Assembly: GCF_051131135.1 (NCBI RefSeq)
Contig: NZ_CP151274.1
Span: forward strand, 744,001-808,000
Source of the DNA: Thermogladius sp023256015
GTDB lineage: Archaea > Thermoproteota > Thermoprotei_A > Sulfolobales > Desulfurococcaceae
Direction: 5' to 3'
DNA length: 64,000 nt
Both the position numbers and the translations under genes were made by a program. Shown here in pieces: positions 48,974 to 57,767 of the stretch (within the stretch, counting starts at the first letter, position 1; every line of letters begins with the position of its first letter). The notes under the pieces are model-generated. The model had not been told where the DNA came from and searched no databases. It saw only the letters and a program-made list of their open reading frames with translations.

Positions 48974-49014
48974 TTATAATCTCAACTGTGAGATAATTCC
49001 ACTTTGGTGGTGTA
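48974..49014 (+). promoter_or_regulatory. Promoter with a palindromic element before the PNGase A-like gene
   Basis: TATA element TTATAA (48974-48979) is followed directly by ATCTCA-ACTG-TGAGAT (48979-48994), a 6-bp perfect inverted repeat located between TATA and the expected start of transcription, a typical place for a repressor site. GGTGGTG at 49006-49012 precedes ATG 49015. Confidence 0.45.
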
Positions 49015-50832
49015 ATGCGGAGAATTCTACTAGTGCTGGCACTGGGCTTCCTCCTTGTAACCGCCCTGCAGGCCCTCCCGGCCTCGAGCAGTGTACAACC
49101 AGGTACTAGGTTCAGGAGCCTCGCAGTGTCCCCCCTCTCAGAGAGGGTCGTCCAGCAAGCCTACGCGGTGCCGATCATACCCCCAGGCTACTCGCTGTAC
49201 GCCGGGCTAGACACTAGACCTGGCGTAGGCACGCAGGGCTTCTGGAGCTGGCAGGACTACCCCGGCTACGTCCCCTCGGCCCAGCCCGTCGAAGTCCCGA
49301 TATTGGTGAATGCTGCCTCAAACAACCTCTCAGACCCCAACTACCCGCCAGTCCCCTCAACGGCTGTGGCGAGCCTCCCGTCGGGTAGCTTCTCAAAGAT
49401 CCTGTTGAGAGTCAACGTCACGTTACAGAGCGCTGTCCCCGGTAGGCCCGGGGTTAACTACGACAGAGCTCTCTGGATATTCGTAGACGGCATACCTCTA
49501 TTAATAGGGACTACAGCTCAGAGATTCAACTACACGCTAGTCGCGGATGTGACGTACCTGTACCCCGTCTTGGTAGGCGGGCCCCACAACTTCACCATGA
49601 TACTCAACAACTGGGTCATACCCCGTCTAGGGCTGACAGGGTACTTCGTAGTCAACGCCAGCCTGCTCTACTACCCCGGGACACCGCCGCCAGACGTCCC
49701 CGACGCGGTCCTACCACTCTGGAACACCTCCGGGATAGCGTGGGTCACGCTGAGCACCAGGCAGCCGGTCGCGTGGCAGGTCGTCAACATACCGTCCAAC
49801 GCTATTCAGGCCTTCCTCTACTTGTACGCCGAGGGCGCGTCGTACGACGAGTTCTGGTGGACGAACATACCCACGGACAGGTTCATAATGGTCTACTCCG
49901 ATGGTAGGCTGGTCGCGGTGACACAGGCGTTCCCATACATCTACACGGGAGGGGTACTGCCATTCCTCTGGAGGCCTGTGCCCGCTATCGACACCTACGC
50001 CTTCCACCCGTTCGTGGTCGACGTGACGCCTTACCTACCGTTCCTGGTAGGGACGCACAACCTGTCAATAACCGTGAGCAACAACATGAACTACTGGCTT
50101 GTGGGAGGGTTCATAGCCCTCAAACTCTCTAGCCAGAGCGTCTCGTACACGTTCCTAGGCGACAACCCCGTGTTCTCTCGCGTCGAGAACCAGCTCAGCG
50201 TAGCTGGAGGCGTAGTCTACACTGTATCGTCGAGCTACGTCAACACGGCTAGACTCAGCATAACGGTGGGTGGATCGACGTACACTTACATAACAGACTA
50301 CTACGTGTACGCCTCGGGGAGCCAGGCCTACAGCGACGTCTGGTGGAACACAACGCTAAACCAGGTCTGGGGCTTCAAGAGCAGGTGGGGTACGAGCTTC
50401 TTGGCGAGGACCGAGAGCTCCTCTATAAGAATGAACTACTATGAAATAGTGGTCCCGCAAGGTGACATAAGCAAGGCGACAGTAAGCAACCCGGTGCCCG
50501 CGCAGGACGTGATGAGGGTGTTCGTCTCCCACTCGTACGAGTCGGCATACGCAACCAACTTGTACGGATACCCCGTTACGGCGTACATGAAGCAGTCTGT
50601 GTCCGCCTTCGGAGGCATGGTCGCTAACCTGCTGTACGTATCGCTCACAGGCGCCATTATAACGTCTATTTCGAGCGCGTCGGCGAAGAACACCAAGAGC
50701 GAGTACTACGACGTCAAGCTCGGGGCAAGCCTAATGTACAGGTTTAACAGGCTAACAGTAGGCTCCACCACGTACCCGCCACTAGTCTACGCGCTCGAGA
50801 GGGACGTTGTAGGTGTCTACTCAGCTAGGTGA
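49015..50832 (+). CDS. Secreted PNGase A-like (peptide-N-glycosidase A family) protein
   Basis: 605 residues with signal peptide (RILLVLALGFLLVTALQALP). Residues ~80-230 read like the PNGase A domain: ILLRVNVTLQSAVPG, YDRALWIFVDGIPLLIGTTA (the Y-D-R...v...G.e...T.T element), then a V-T-Y-L membrane-like strand and LTGYFVVNASLLYYPG. Residues 230-600 form further beta-sandwich segments. PNGase A enzymes release N-glycans from glycoproteins or glycopeptides. Here the likely substrates are the sequon-rich surface proteins or imported glycopeptides. Family assignment is from pattern memory and is not certain. Its 3' end overlaps convergent rpiA by 16 bases. Confidence 0.6.
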   Translation: MRRILLVLALGFLLVTALQALPASSSVQPGTRFRSLAVSPLSERVVQQAYAVPIIPPGYSLYAGLDTRPGVGTQGFWSWQDYPGYVPSAQPVEVPILVNAASNNLSDPNYPPVPSTAVASLPSGSFSKILLRVNVTLQSAVPGRPGVNYDRALWIFVDGIPLLIGTTAQRFNYTLVADVTYLYPVLVGGPHNFTMILNNWVIPRLGLTGYFVVNASLLYYPGTPPPDVPDAVLPLWNTSGIAWVTLSTRQPVAWQVVNIPSNAIQAFLYLYAEGASYDEFWWTNIPTDRFIMVYSDGRLVAVTQAFPYIYTGGVLPFLWRPVPAIDTYAFHPFVVDVTPYLPFLVGTHNLSITVSNNMNYWLVGGFIALKLSSQSVSYTFLGDNPVFSRVENQLSVAGGVVYTVSSSYVNTARLSITVGGSTYTYITDYYVYASGSQAYSDVWWNTTLNQVWGFKSRWGTSFLARTESSSIRMNYYEIVVPQGDISKATVSNPVPAQDVMRVFVSHSYESAYATNLYGYPVTAYMKQSVSAFGGMVANLLYVSLTGAIITSISSASAKNTKSEYYDVKLGASLMYRFNRLTVGSTTYPPLVYALERDVVGVYSAR

Positions 50833-51539
50833 ACACCTTTTTTCCTTGTAAACCTCAGCTCCTCGACCCTGTCACTGTACCCCACTATTAGCAGGTCGGT
50901 AAACCCCTTGAAGAACCCGGTCGACACCACCCCTGGTATCGACTCTATAGTCTCAGACAGCTCGTTCAAGTCCGCGTTCTCGGGCACTCTCACATCGACA
51001 ATGACGCCCCCTAGGTCCGAGACCACGGGGCCGTACTTGCCTCTCCCAGATACGCGGACACCCGCCTCGAGGCCCATCGACTTGAGCTTGTGTAGCACGA
51101 GGTTGAGCGCCTGCGGGACGACCTCGACTGGTAGTGGGTGTCTCTCGCCGAGCCTCTCGACCTTCTTCGTGTAGTCCACTATGAAGACGTTGAACAGTGA
51201 ACTGTAGGCCAGTATTTTTTCGAGAGTCATAGCCGCGCCTCCGCCCTTGATCATCGAGCCGTCTTCCGAGACCTCGTCGGCCCCGTCGACGTATATCTCC
51301 ACGAAGTCGACAGTCGAGGCATCCAGAACTCTGAACCCCCCCTGCCTCAACAAAAGCGCTGTACTAATAGAGGACGGCACGAAAAGGACGCTCTCCCTCG
51401 CCTCAAGCCTCTTCGAGAGCTCCTCGACGAACTTTTCAACCGTGCTCCCTGTACCAACACCGACGAGCCTGTACCCTCCCTCTAGGACGATGTCGACCGC
51501 CCTATTTGCGGCGTTCCTCTTCGCGAGCTCGGTCTCCAC
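50817..51539 (-). CDS. rpiA: Ribose-5-phosphate isomerase A
   Basis: Interconverts ribose-5-phosphate and ribulose-5-phosphate, supplying PRPP for nucleotide synthesis. 240 residues. YRLVGVGTGSTVEKFVEEL is the phosphate-binding loop, EIYVDGADEVSEDGSMIKGG the catalytic Asp/Lys segment, and PVEVVPQAL a further family motif. Starts 13 bases downstream of the HD-domain gene, same strand. Confidence 0.95.
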   Translation of the reverse strand: METELAKRNAANRAVDIVLEGGYRLVGVGTGSTVEKFVEELSKRLEARESVLFVPSSISTALLLRQGGFRVLDASTVDFVEIYVDGADEVSEDGSMIKGGGAAMTLEKILAYSSLFNVFIVDYTKKVERLGERHPLPVEVVPQALNLVLHKLKSMGLEAGVRVSGRGKYGPVVSDLGGVIVDVRVPENADLNELSETIESIPGVVSTGFFKGFTDLLIVGYSDRVEELRFTRKKGVHLAE

Positions 51540-51552
51540 GCAGATCGCCCTC

Positions 51553-52122
51553 TCACCTAGCTTTGTATTCCAGTAGGGTTGAGACGTATCTCTGTACGCA
51601 CTCCCTCAAGCCCCCGGGGAGCCTCGGTATCAAGCTCACCACGCTAGACCGCGTGTTCTCGGCTATGTCCCTAACCCCCTCGAACCCGCTGTTGAGGTAG
51701 TACACGGCTCTCAGGTAGGTAGCCAGGTCGTCTGCCATCTTAACGAGAAGGGCTTCGACACTAGCAGCCGACTCCACCTCCGCGTACAGGTCTTTGAAGT
51801 GAGTGAAGCCCAGCTTGCCCAGAGCCTCCTCCTCTAGTCTCCCCACCACGTCGCCCAGTCTCTCTTTCACGGGCCTCGGTATATCGCCGGTGAGCGCCTC
51901 GGGCAGGTCGTGTATTAAGGCCATGGTCAGGGCCTTACCCTCGTCGACGTTCCCGCCGCACCCTCTAGCCTCGTGAGCGATTCTCAGAGCTAGGACGGCT
52001 ACGAGGTACGAGTGAGAAGCCACATCCTCGGCGAGGGCGGCCGGCACCCCTCTGATCAGCCACCCAGCCCTGGGGATGTTGTACAAGGCCAGTAGCCTGT
52101 CCAACTCGTCTTTACTGGTCAA
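51553..52122 (-). CDS. HD-domain phosphohydrolase (YfbR/5'-nucleotidase-like)
   Basis: 189 residues. Metal ligands are SHSYLVAVLALRIA (first His), LIHDLPEALTGDIPRPVK (His-Asp) and a later Asp in MADDLATYLRAVYY. The HDxPE form is typical of YfbR-like 5'-deoxynucleotidases and HDDC2 proteins. It likely hydrolyses a nucleoside monophosphate. Cotranscribed with rpiA. Confidence 0.85.
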   Translation of the reverse strand: MTSKDELDRLLALYNIPRAGWLIRGVPAALAEDVASHSYLVAVLALRIAHEARGCGGNVDEGKALTMALIHDLPEALTGDIPRPVKERLGDVVGRLEEEALGKLGFTHFKDLYAEVESAASVEALLVKMADDLATYLRAVYYLNSGFEGVRDIAENTRSSVVSLIPRLPGGLRECVQRYVSTLLEYKAR

Positions 52123-52142
52123 TAGACCACCCGGAAGACTGC

Positions 52143-53357
52143 CTACTCTCTCCGGACTCTAGTAATGCCTCTCGCTATTAAAAGAGCGACTAGCAAGGCT
52201 AGACCAAGGGCCAGGTAAGCAGTTGCTTGGACGGGTTGGAGAGTCGCACCGCTCGGGTTTTCAGAGCTCGTAGCAGGGGTCGTAGTCTGTGGATTACTCG
52301 GTGGGGCCCCCGGTGAGTATTGAACAGTAGTAGAAGTGCTGTATGTCGCGTATCTCGACTGAGGTGTCGTAAAAGAGGTTGTGTTCTGAGGAGTTCTCGT
52401 ATTCGTACCTCCGCTGGTGGTTGTCGGCCAAGGGCGTGTTGGTACTGTAGTGGTCGCCGTTGTGTAAACCGAGGTAGGCAAGGGCGGCGATGCGGTAGTG
52501 GTTGTGGAGGACGTAATTGTAGCGGTGCCAGCCGTCGTCGTAGCTATTGTGGTGTGAGTGCTCTCCGTGGGAACAGTTGTTCTCGTCGTAGTAGGCGTCG
52601 TTACCGTGGACGTTGTCGCCCTGGTGACGGTTGTTGTCGTGGTCGTCGTATTAACCTGCACTTCGATTGGCGGCGGGTAGCGCACGAGAGGCTTCCAGTC
52701 TACGTTGTACTCGTCGATGGTGTAGGGTTGGTCGCCTACACCGTCTCCATCGGCGTCCACCCCTTTGTAGTCCGACCAGTAGTTCCCGTAGTAGGTGCTG
52801 TTCCACTCGAGTACGCTGTTCTCTAACACCACCTGGCGCGTGTTGTTGATGAAAGCGTTCCCGTAAACCAGCCCGGTCGAGGTATTGTAGGCCCTCAACC
52901 CCACGGTGTTGTAGTCTACTATGGTGCCGTGCATGGTGAAACTAGGGGAGGCTAAGACGACAACCCCGTCCATGTTCGACTCGACCGTAGAATTGTAGAT
53001 TGTGACGCTAGAGTTAACGATCTCGACCCCGGTTAGACTCCTCACCGCAACTGTGTCCACGATGGAGATGTCCTGGGAGTTCACTACGACAACTGCTACA
53101 ACGTTGTCTGAGACGAAGAGGTCCCGGACGGTAACGTGGCTCGAGTTAGCAATGTACACGCCGTAGAGGCAATTTGTTATATTGTGTCCACTTATCACTA
53201 CTCCAACAGCGTTAACGACGGCGAGACCAACCCCGTTATCGCAAGAGCTGGGCGGGGTACTGCTAAGAGTTGCGTGGACTGAAAGGGGGCCCGAGAGAGC
53301 AGCGGGTAGTACGCAGGTCACGAGGATTAATATAGGAATGACATCCCCCACGTTCAA
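52143..53357 (-). CDS. NosD-like beta-helix surface protein with Thr-rich stalk and C-terminal anchor
   Basis: 404 residues. Signal peptide at 1-28. Residues ~45-230 are parallel beta-helix repeats of about 22 residues ('N.i.y.vyi.nS..v.v.n..v'), ending with GNYWSDYKGVDADGDGVGDQ, the NosD hallmark with a Ca-binding-like Asp cluster. Residues ~232-365 are a Thr/Ser/Pro stretch, probably an O-glycosylated stalk. A membrane helix (AYLALGLALLVALLIARG) and RVRRE tail end it, an organisation like sorting-signal proteins. It may bind or modify extracellular polysaccharide. Minus-strand operon position ahead of the HD and rpiA genes. Confidence 0.8.
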   Translation of the reverse strand: MNVGDVIPILILVTCVLPAALSGPLSVHATLSSTPPSSCDNGVGLAVVNAVGVVISGHNITNCLYGVYIANSSHVTVRDLFVSDNVVAVVVVNSQDISIVDTVAVRSLTGVEIVNSSVTIYNSTVESNMDGVVVLASPSFTMHGTIVDYNTVGLRAYNTSTGLVYGNAFINNTRQVVLENSVLEWNSTYYGNYWSDYKGVDADGDGVGDQPYTIDEYNVDWKPLVRYPPPIEVQVNTTTTTTTVTRATTSTVTTPTTTRTTVPTESTHTTIATTTAGTATITSSTTTTASPPLPTSVYTTATTTVPTRPWPTTTSGGTNTRTPQNTTSFTTPQSRYATYSTSTTVQYSPGAPPSNPQTTTPATSSENPSGATLQPVQATAYLALGLALLVALLIARGITRVRRE

Positions 53358-53384
53358 CCCCAGACCCTCCGCACATCGGCCACC

Positions 53385-54191
53385 CTACAAGCACACTCTC
53401 TCTTCTCCCACTAGTTCCTTTATCCTCCTTAATAGAAAGGTTACTCTCTCACTGAGACCCGTCTTCAGCCTGGAGACCTCTCGTAAGACCTCTACTATAT
53501 CTTCACAGCGCTTAGCGCAACACCCCCTCGCCAGTCTACACGGGGGTGGGTCGCAGTCTATTAAGGCGCAGGGAGTCGCGAGCTTCGCGAAGTCTAAGAG
53601 GCCGTGGAGACCCTCACAATCCGTACCCGCTAGTTCCTCCCTAACATAGCTGTAGTAGTCCGCTAGCACGTCGTAGAGACCCCTCTCTTTCAGAAACGCG
53701 CTTACTTCAAGGTCTTTTACAACGGTCGAGGCCAGGTAGAGGCCCTCTATGAAGCCCTCTCCTAGCTCCTCTTCTGTCCAACCCTCTACACGTATCAAGT
53801 AACTCGATAGCGAGCCGTGTAGTATAGCGTGGGCGCACTCGTGCGCGAGTAGGGCCCTTACAGTGCGTGGTTGCAGGTTCTTCAGTTTCTCGTAGTCCAG
53901 GTGTATCCTAGGCCACCCGCGCCACGCGTCGTGTGAAACGGGGTAGTCACCTACGACTAGGACGCCGAGATCTCGGGCCTCGTCCTCCAGGAACCGCCTC
54001 TTGAGCCACGTCGACTCGAACACGTAGACCTCCAGTATCTCTGGCGCTGTCTCCACCGCGTTGTAAAAGCCCGAGATCGCCTCTTCCACAAAGGACAGGA
54101 AGTCGCCGGGTACCCGCCCTCTAACCTCAAAGAACACGTTGGGCAAACCTATACACACCTTGGCCACCGTGTAGTGATCGAGTGGAAGCAC
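53385..54191 (-). CDS. HExxH protein, predicted zinc metallopeptidase
   Basis: 268 residues, not recognised as a named family. The motif LLAHECAHAILHGSL (His117-Glu118-x-x-His121) is the gluzincin/minigluzincin zinc signature, and EELGEGFIEGLYLAS 20-30 residues later may give the third ligand. A Cys-rich segment follows (TPCALIDCDPPPCRL, GCCAKRCED), suggesting a second metal or disulfides. No signal peptide is seen, so it is probably cytoplasmic. Start ATG 54191; tRNA-Gly lies upstream. Confidence 0.55.
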   Translation of the reverse strand: MLPLDHYTVAKVCIGLPNVFFEVRGRVPGDFLSFVEEAISGFYNAVETAPEILEVYVFESTWLKRRFLEDEARDLGVLVVGDYPVSHDAWRGWPRIHLDYEKLKNLQPRTVRALLAHECAHAILHGSLSSYLIRVEGWTEEELGEGFIEGLYLASTVVKDLEVSAFLKERGLYDVLADYYSYVREELAGTDCEGLHGLLDFAKLATPCALIDCDPPPCRLARGCCAKRCEDIVEVLREVSRLKTGLSERVTFLLRRIKELVGEERVCL

Positions 54192-54352
54192 ATAAACATT
54201 GCAGCAATGGGTCGACCTGGGCGTGCAACGGGGCGCACGGCTATTGCGAGCGCCCGGCTCCTGTAGAAGACAGAGGTGAGCCGCTAATGCGAGCTAGGGA
54301 ACGCGCGTTCACTCGGTGGGCCTGAACCGCGTAGGGGTTAGTAAAGGGCTAG

Positions 54353-54428
54353 TGCGGCGGCCGGGATTTGAACCCGGGATTTCCGGCGTGGCAGGCCGGC
54401 GTCCTAGTCCAGGCTAGACGACCGCCGC
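54353..54428 (-). tRNA. tRNA-Gly(GCC)
   Basis: Intron-free, 76 nt. Acceptor GCGGCGG/CCGCCGC, anticodon arm CCGGC-CTGCCAC-GCCGG, T-arm CCGGG-TTCAAAT-CCCGG, discriminator A. Upstream minus-strand TTTAAAAGC serves as promoter. Confidence 0.94.
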
Positions 54429-54445
54429 TCAACATAGTTAATTAA

Positions 54446-55015
54446 ATGGTTTTGCTTTTAAAACTTACCTTGGAAACCGCTGACGCCCAGGCGAGCGAAG
54501 TTAGGAGGGGTTTGCCCCTGAAGTGTCCTAATGAAGGGCGGAGACCCGCCCTGCTTGTTACTTGCCGGACTGGCACCAGAGCCTGGTGCGAGGAGGAGGT
54601 AGGCGACGCCCTGTTCGAGGTGAACCACGATATCGTCGTCGTGGAGACGGGGTTCCCCGACGTGCTAGTCGTGTGTTCTGGTGCCGAGCCGAGAACGCTG
54701 TACAACAGGGCCAAAGGGGGAGAGTACGGGTTTGTGGAGAACATCGTTCCCGTGGACAGAGTTCTCTCCGGGCTTGAGGAATTGGAGGCCGCGATCAAGT
54801 CGCTCGTTTGCCCTGGCGAGAGGGTCAGGTTGAGAGTGAAGTCGTTTGGTGTAAGGGGTGTCTCGAGCGAGGTGTGGCGGAGGGCCGTAGAGTACATTGG
54901 GAGGGCAGGGGGTTCCGTGGACAAGTCTTCTCCGACTTGTCTATACATAATGGTGTTCAAGGAGTCTATACTGTTGGGGAAAGGGCTGTGCAAGGCGTTT
55001 TTTAAGGAAACGTAG
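54446..55015 (+). CDS. THUMP-domain protein (Tan1-like)
   Basis: 189 residues. The layout LLVTCRTGTRAWCEEEVGDA, then VVETGFPDVLVVCSGAEP, fits the N-terminal ferredoxin-like part of a THUMP module. RLRVKSFGVRGVSSEVWRRA and PTCLYIMVFKESILLG give the C-terminal half. Tan1-type THUMP proteins act as tRNA-binding adaptors in N4-acetylcytidine formation. It is directly upstream of orc1, with 26 bases between. ATG start with a TTAATTAAATGG promoter region. Confidence 0.65.
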   Translation: MVLLLKLTLETADAQASEVRRGLPLKCPNEGRRPALLVTCRTGTRAWCEEEVGDALFEVNHDIVVVETGFPDVLVVCSGAEPRTLYNRAKGGEYGFVENIVPVDRVLSGLEELEAAIKSLVCPGERVRLRVKSFGVRGVSSEVWRRAVEYIGRAGGSVDKSSPTCLYIMVFKESILLGKGLCKAFFKET

Positions 55016-55041
55016 TGTTATTAGAAGGCTGAAAGTTTCGG

Positions 55042-56295
55042 GTGTGTTTTCCGTTGGGCGAGGACGTTTGGAAGATAATAGAAGAGGAGGTAGAGAGGCC
55101 GTCGATTTTCAAGAGCAAGGAGAGCCTTACACCAGAGTACATACCCGACACCTTACCCCACAGGGAGAAGGAGTTAAAGGAGTTAGCGTCCTACTTTAAG
55201 CACCTGGTCTCCTCGCCGGGTAGTTTCTCCCAGAGGGTCCTCTTAATAGGCGGTGTTGGGACGGGTAAGACGGCTACAGCTAGGGTTTTCGGGCGGGACT
55301 TCACTAGGTACGCGCTGACCAAGGGCTACAAGGTGAAGTACGCTCACGTGAACTGCCACAGTAACAGAACGCTCTACAACGTGATAGCCGATATGTCCAG
55401 GCAGCTAAACGCCCCCCTGCCCTCGAGGGGGCTGTCCGCGAGGGAGATGTTCGAGGCTCTTTTAGCGCACCTGGACGAGACGGACCAGTACGCAATAATA
55501 TCCTTGGACGAGTTCCACTACTTCGCGAGCCTGGCCGGAAGGGACGCTGTCTACTTCATAGTCCGGGCCTACGACGTGTTCGAGACGCCTGTCAAGAGGC
55601 TAAACTTCGTCTTCATCTCGCAGGACACCGCCAAGCTCTCCCTCCTAGACCCCTCGCTCGAGAGCTACCTGCTACGCCACATGATAAAGCTGGAACCCTA
55701 TACCTCGGCACAGTTGCTCGACATATTGAAGTACAGGGCCAGTAAGGCGTTCTACGAGGGCACGTACGACGACACAGTGCTGAAGTTTATCGCCGACTAC
55801 GAGGGGCGCGATAAGGGTGGGGGAGGGAACGCCAGGCACGCCATAGAGGTCCTGATGATAGCCGGCGTAATGGCCGAGAACGAGGGGGCTAAGAGGATCA
55901 CGTTAGAGCACGCGAGAAAGGCGATCATGAAAATCAGCAGGGACATCGTCAACGTGTCCGAAGCGATAAACTACAGCTCCCTACACGAACTGCTCGTCCT
56001 CCTCGCGGCGGTGAGGCTCTTGAGGAGGACCGGCAACCCGTACGTCAAGATAGGCGATGTCGAGAAAGAGTACGAGATGGTCTGCGAGACTCTAGGCCAG
56101 CAACCCAGGAGACACACCCAGGTTTACGAGTACGTGATGAACCTTAAGAAAGCGGGTATAATAGAAGCCAAGTCCAGCGGGAAAGGTATGAAGGGCAGAA
56201 CGACACTCATAGGTATAAACTACGGCCCCCTAGACATGCTCGAGCAGTACCTCATGGACTTGATCAAGAGGAAGATCGCGATTGGTGCGACCTAG
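55042..56295 (+). CDS. orc1: Orc1/Cdc6 replication initiator
   Basis: AAA+ protein that binds replication origins and recruits MCM. 417 residues. N-terminal TPEYIPDTLPHREKELKELA is the Orc1/Cdc6 opening, Walker A LIGGVGTGKTATARVFGRDF, Walker B AIISLDEFHYFA, sensor 1 FVFISQD, then a lid domain and a C-terminal winged helix (QVYEYVMNLKKAGIIEAKSS). The start is GTG 55042 or an inner TTG. A separate 64-residue wHTH gene follows. No clear ORB repeats were seen nearby, so an origin here is not claimed. Confidence 0.93.
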   Translation: MCFPLGEDVWKIIEEEVERPSIFKSKESLTPEYIPDTLPHREKELKELASYFKHLVSSPGSFSQRVLLIGGVGTGKTATARVFGRDFTRYALTKGYKVKYAHVNCHSNRTLYNVIADMSRQLNAPLPSRGLSAREMFEALLAHLDETDQYAIISLDEFHYFASLAGRDAVYFIVRAYDVFETPVKRLNFVFISQDTAKLSLLDPSLESYLLRHMIKLEPYTSAQLLDILKYRASKAFYEGTYDDTVLKFIADYEGRDKGGGGNARHAIEVLMIAGVMAENEGAKRITLEHARKAIMKISRDIVNVSEAINYSSLHELLVLLAAVRLLRRTGNPYVKIGDVEKEYEMVCETLGQQPRRHTQVYEYVMNLKKAGIIEAKSSGKGMKGRTTLIGINYGPLDMLEQYLMDLIKRKIAIGAT

Positions 56296-56296
56296 A

Positions 56297-56488
56297 ATGA
56301 TCGACAGGAGAAAACTTGTCATAGAAACCCTTAGGAAGCACGGCGAGCTGAACATCACGAAGCTGTCTAGGTTGACCGGGATACACTTCTCAGTCCTAGA
56401 GAAGATCGTTGTGGAGCTGGTCGAGCAGGGGGTAGTCGAGGAGAAGAGGTACGGTAGGCTGAGGATTGTTAAGCTCAGGTCTTCCTAG
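56297..56488 (+). CDS. Small winged-helix protein
   Basis: About 63 residues: RRKLVIETLRKHGELNITKL, SRLTGIHFSVLEKIVVELVE, QGVVEEKRYGRLRIVKL, which is a complete winged helix-turn-helix with a terminal wing. ATG 56297 begins one base after the orc1 stop. It may be a DNA-binding accessory of Orc1 or a regulator. It overlaps the 3' end of convergent rfcL by 14 bases. Confidence 0.75.
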   Translation: MIDRRKLVIETLRKHGELNITKLSRLTGIHFSVLEKIVVELVEQGVVEEKRYGRLRIVKLRSS

Positions 56489-57758
56489 CTCTAGCGGGCT
56501 TCTTCAGGTAGGACATTACCTCGCTGGCCTTGCTCCCCGCGAGGAACTTGACCATGTCCTCGCTCAAACCATAGGCCTTAGCAATGCCAGCGGCCATTTT
56601 CGGGTTTGACGTGAAGATGACCTTTAGGTACGGTATGACGTCAGACTTCACAGTAGCCCTGCTTGTTAGCAGCCTCCTAGCCAGGGCCTCGGCAATGCTG
56701 TCCCTTAGTTCTCTAGCCTTCTTGGTCTCGGAGAGCAGCCTAAACCTCTCGGGGTACTTGAACGCCTTGAACTTCCCGCTGTACGCCTTTCTAGCGTAGG
56801 CGACCCCGGGCCCCATCATCTCCATAGCGTAGCTCAGTAAGTCCCACGACCCGGATTTGATGATCCTGCCCATGTAGACGTCCGCCCTACTCAGGGCTTC
56901 GAAGGCCCTCGAGACCTCCTCGGGGTCTTCGTAGTAGGTCGGTATGTGCTCGTTGATCCACACTTTCAGCGTGTCGTAGTCTATGTTGGCGGAGCTCACG
57001 GCATCCTTCGCCTGGAAGATGTACTTGGCGTTGAACATTCTTCTCAGCACTTCGAACGGGGCGTACTCCCTGTCCCTATATGTGCTCACGGACATGGCCA
57101 GGTCTTTCGTGACCTTACCGTAGGCCTCCGCGATAGCCTCGAGGTCGTTAATAGCGCTCCTCAAGTCGCCTTCGCTCCTCTTCGCGATCACGTCTAGAGC
57201 GTCCTTGTCGCAGCGGACTCGCTCCTTCTCGCAGATCTTGCTCAGCAACTGCACGACGGCGCCTTCTCTCAGCCTCTTAAACTCGATTAGGAGAGACACG
57301 TCCCTGAGAGGCCTTATGTTGGGGTTATACGCGTCGTTGGCCGCCATGACAACGGGGTGTTTAGAGTTCTCGATTAGTTGAAGTATCGCCTCCAGCCCCC
57401 CGGCGTCGGACTTCGGGTTCAGCCCGTCTACCTCGTCGAGAAATATCAGCTTGCCCTTCCCGCTGAGACTACCCGAAGAGGCGGTGACTCTCAGTAGCCT
57501 GTCTATGTCGCCCTTACGCCTGTAGTCGCTCGCGTTCATCTCGTAGAGCTCAAGCCCGTAGGTTGCTGCGAAGGCTTGTACGAAGCTGGACTTACCGGTC
57601 CCCGGAGGCCCGTGTAGCAGGGCAGCCTTCTTATCGGTCTCGCCCTTCTTCCAGCTCTCGTACCAGCTTATAAAAGCCTTTTTAGCCTCCTCCTGGTCGA
57701 CGAACTCGTCCAAGTTCTTGGGCCTGTACTTGATTACCCACGGTAAGCGCTCACTCAA
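56475..57758 (-). CDS. rfcL: Replication factor C large subunit
   Basis: Clamp-loader subunit that, with RFC-S, loads PCNA on primed DNA. 427 residues. LPWVIKYRPKNLDEFVDQEE opens the AAA+ domain; Walker A LLHGPPGTGKSSFVQAFAA; Walker B KLIFLDEVDGLNPK; sensor 1 VVMAANDAYNP. The C-terminal collar domain ends in a basic tail (KKPARARKT) that lacks the usual PIP motif seen in some species. It follows rfcS by nine bases on the same strand. Confidence 0.96.
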   Translation of the reverse strand: MSERLPWVIKYRPKNLDEFVDQEEAKKAFISWYESWKKGETDKKAALLHGPPGTGKSSFVQAFAATYGLELYEMNASDYRRKGDIDRLLRVTASSGSLSGKGKLIFLDEVDGLNPKSDAGGLEAILQLIENSKHPVVMAANDAYNPNIRPLRDVSLLIEFKRLREGAVVQLLSKICEKERVRCDKDALDVIAKRSEGDLRSAINDLEAIAEAYGKVTKDLAMSVSTYRDREYAPFEVLRRMFNAKYIFQAKDAVSSANIDYDTLKVWINEHIPTYYEDPEEVSRAFEALSRADVYMGRIIKSGSWDLLSYAMEMMGPGVAYARKAYSGKFKAFKYPERFRLLSETKKARELRDSIAEALARRLLTSRATVKSDVIPYLKVIFTSNPKMAAGIAKAYGLSEDMVKFLAGSKASEVMSYLKKPARARKT

Positions 57759-57767
57759 TAAACCACC

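Noticed and set aside
52320..52826. Arg/Cys/Gly-rich 168-codon plus-strand frame
   Set aside because: It is the mirror of the Thr-rich stalk repeats of the NosD-like protein on the minus strand.
54200..54350. Palindrome GAACGCGCGTTC near 54298 as a possible origin element
   Set aside because: A single copy, GC-rich, with no AT-rich unwinding region and no resemblance to known Orc1-binding repeats.
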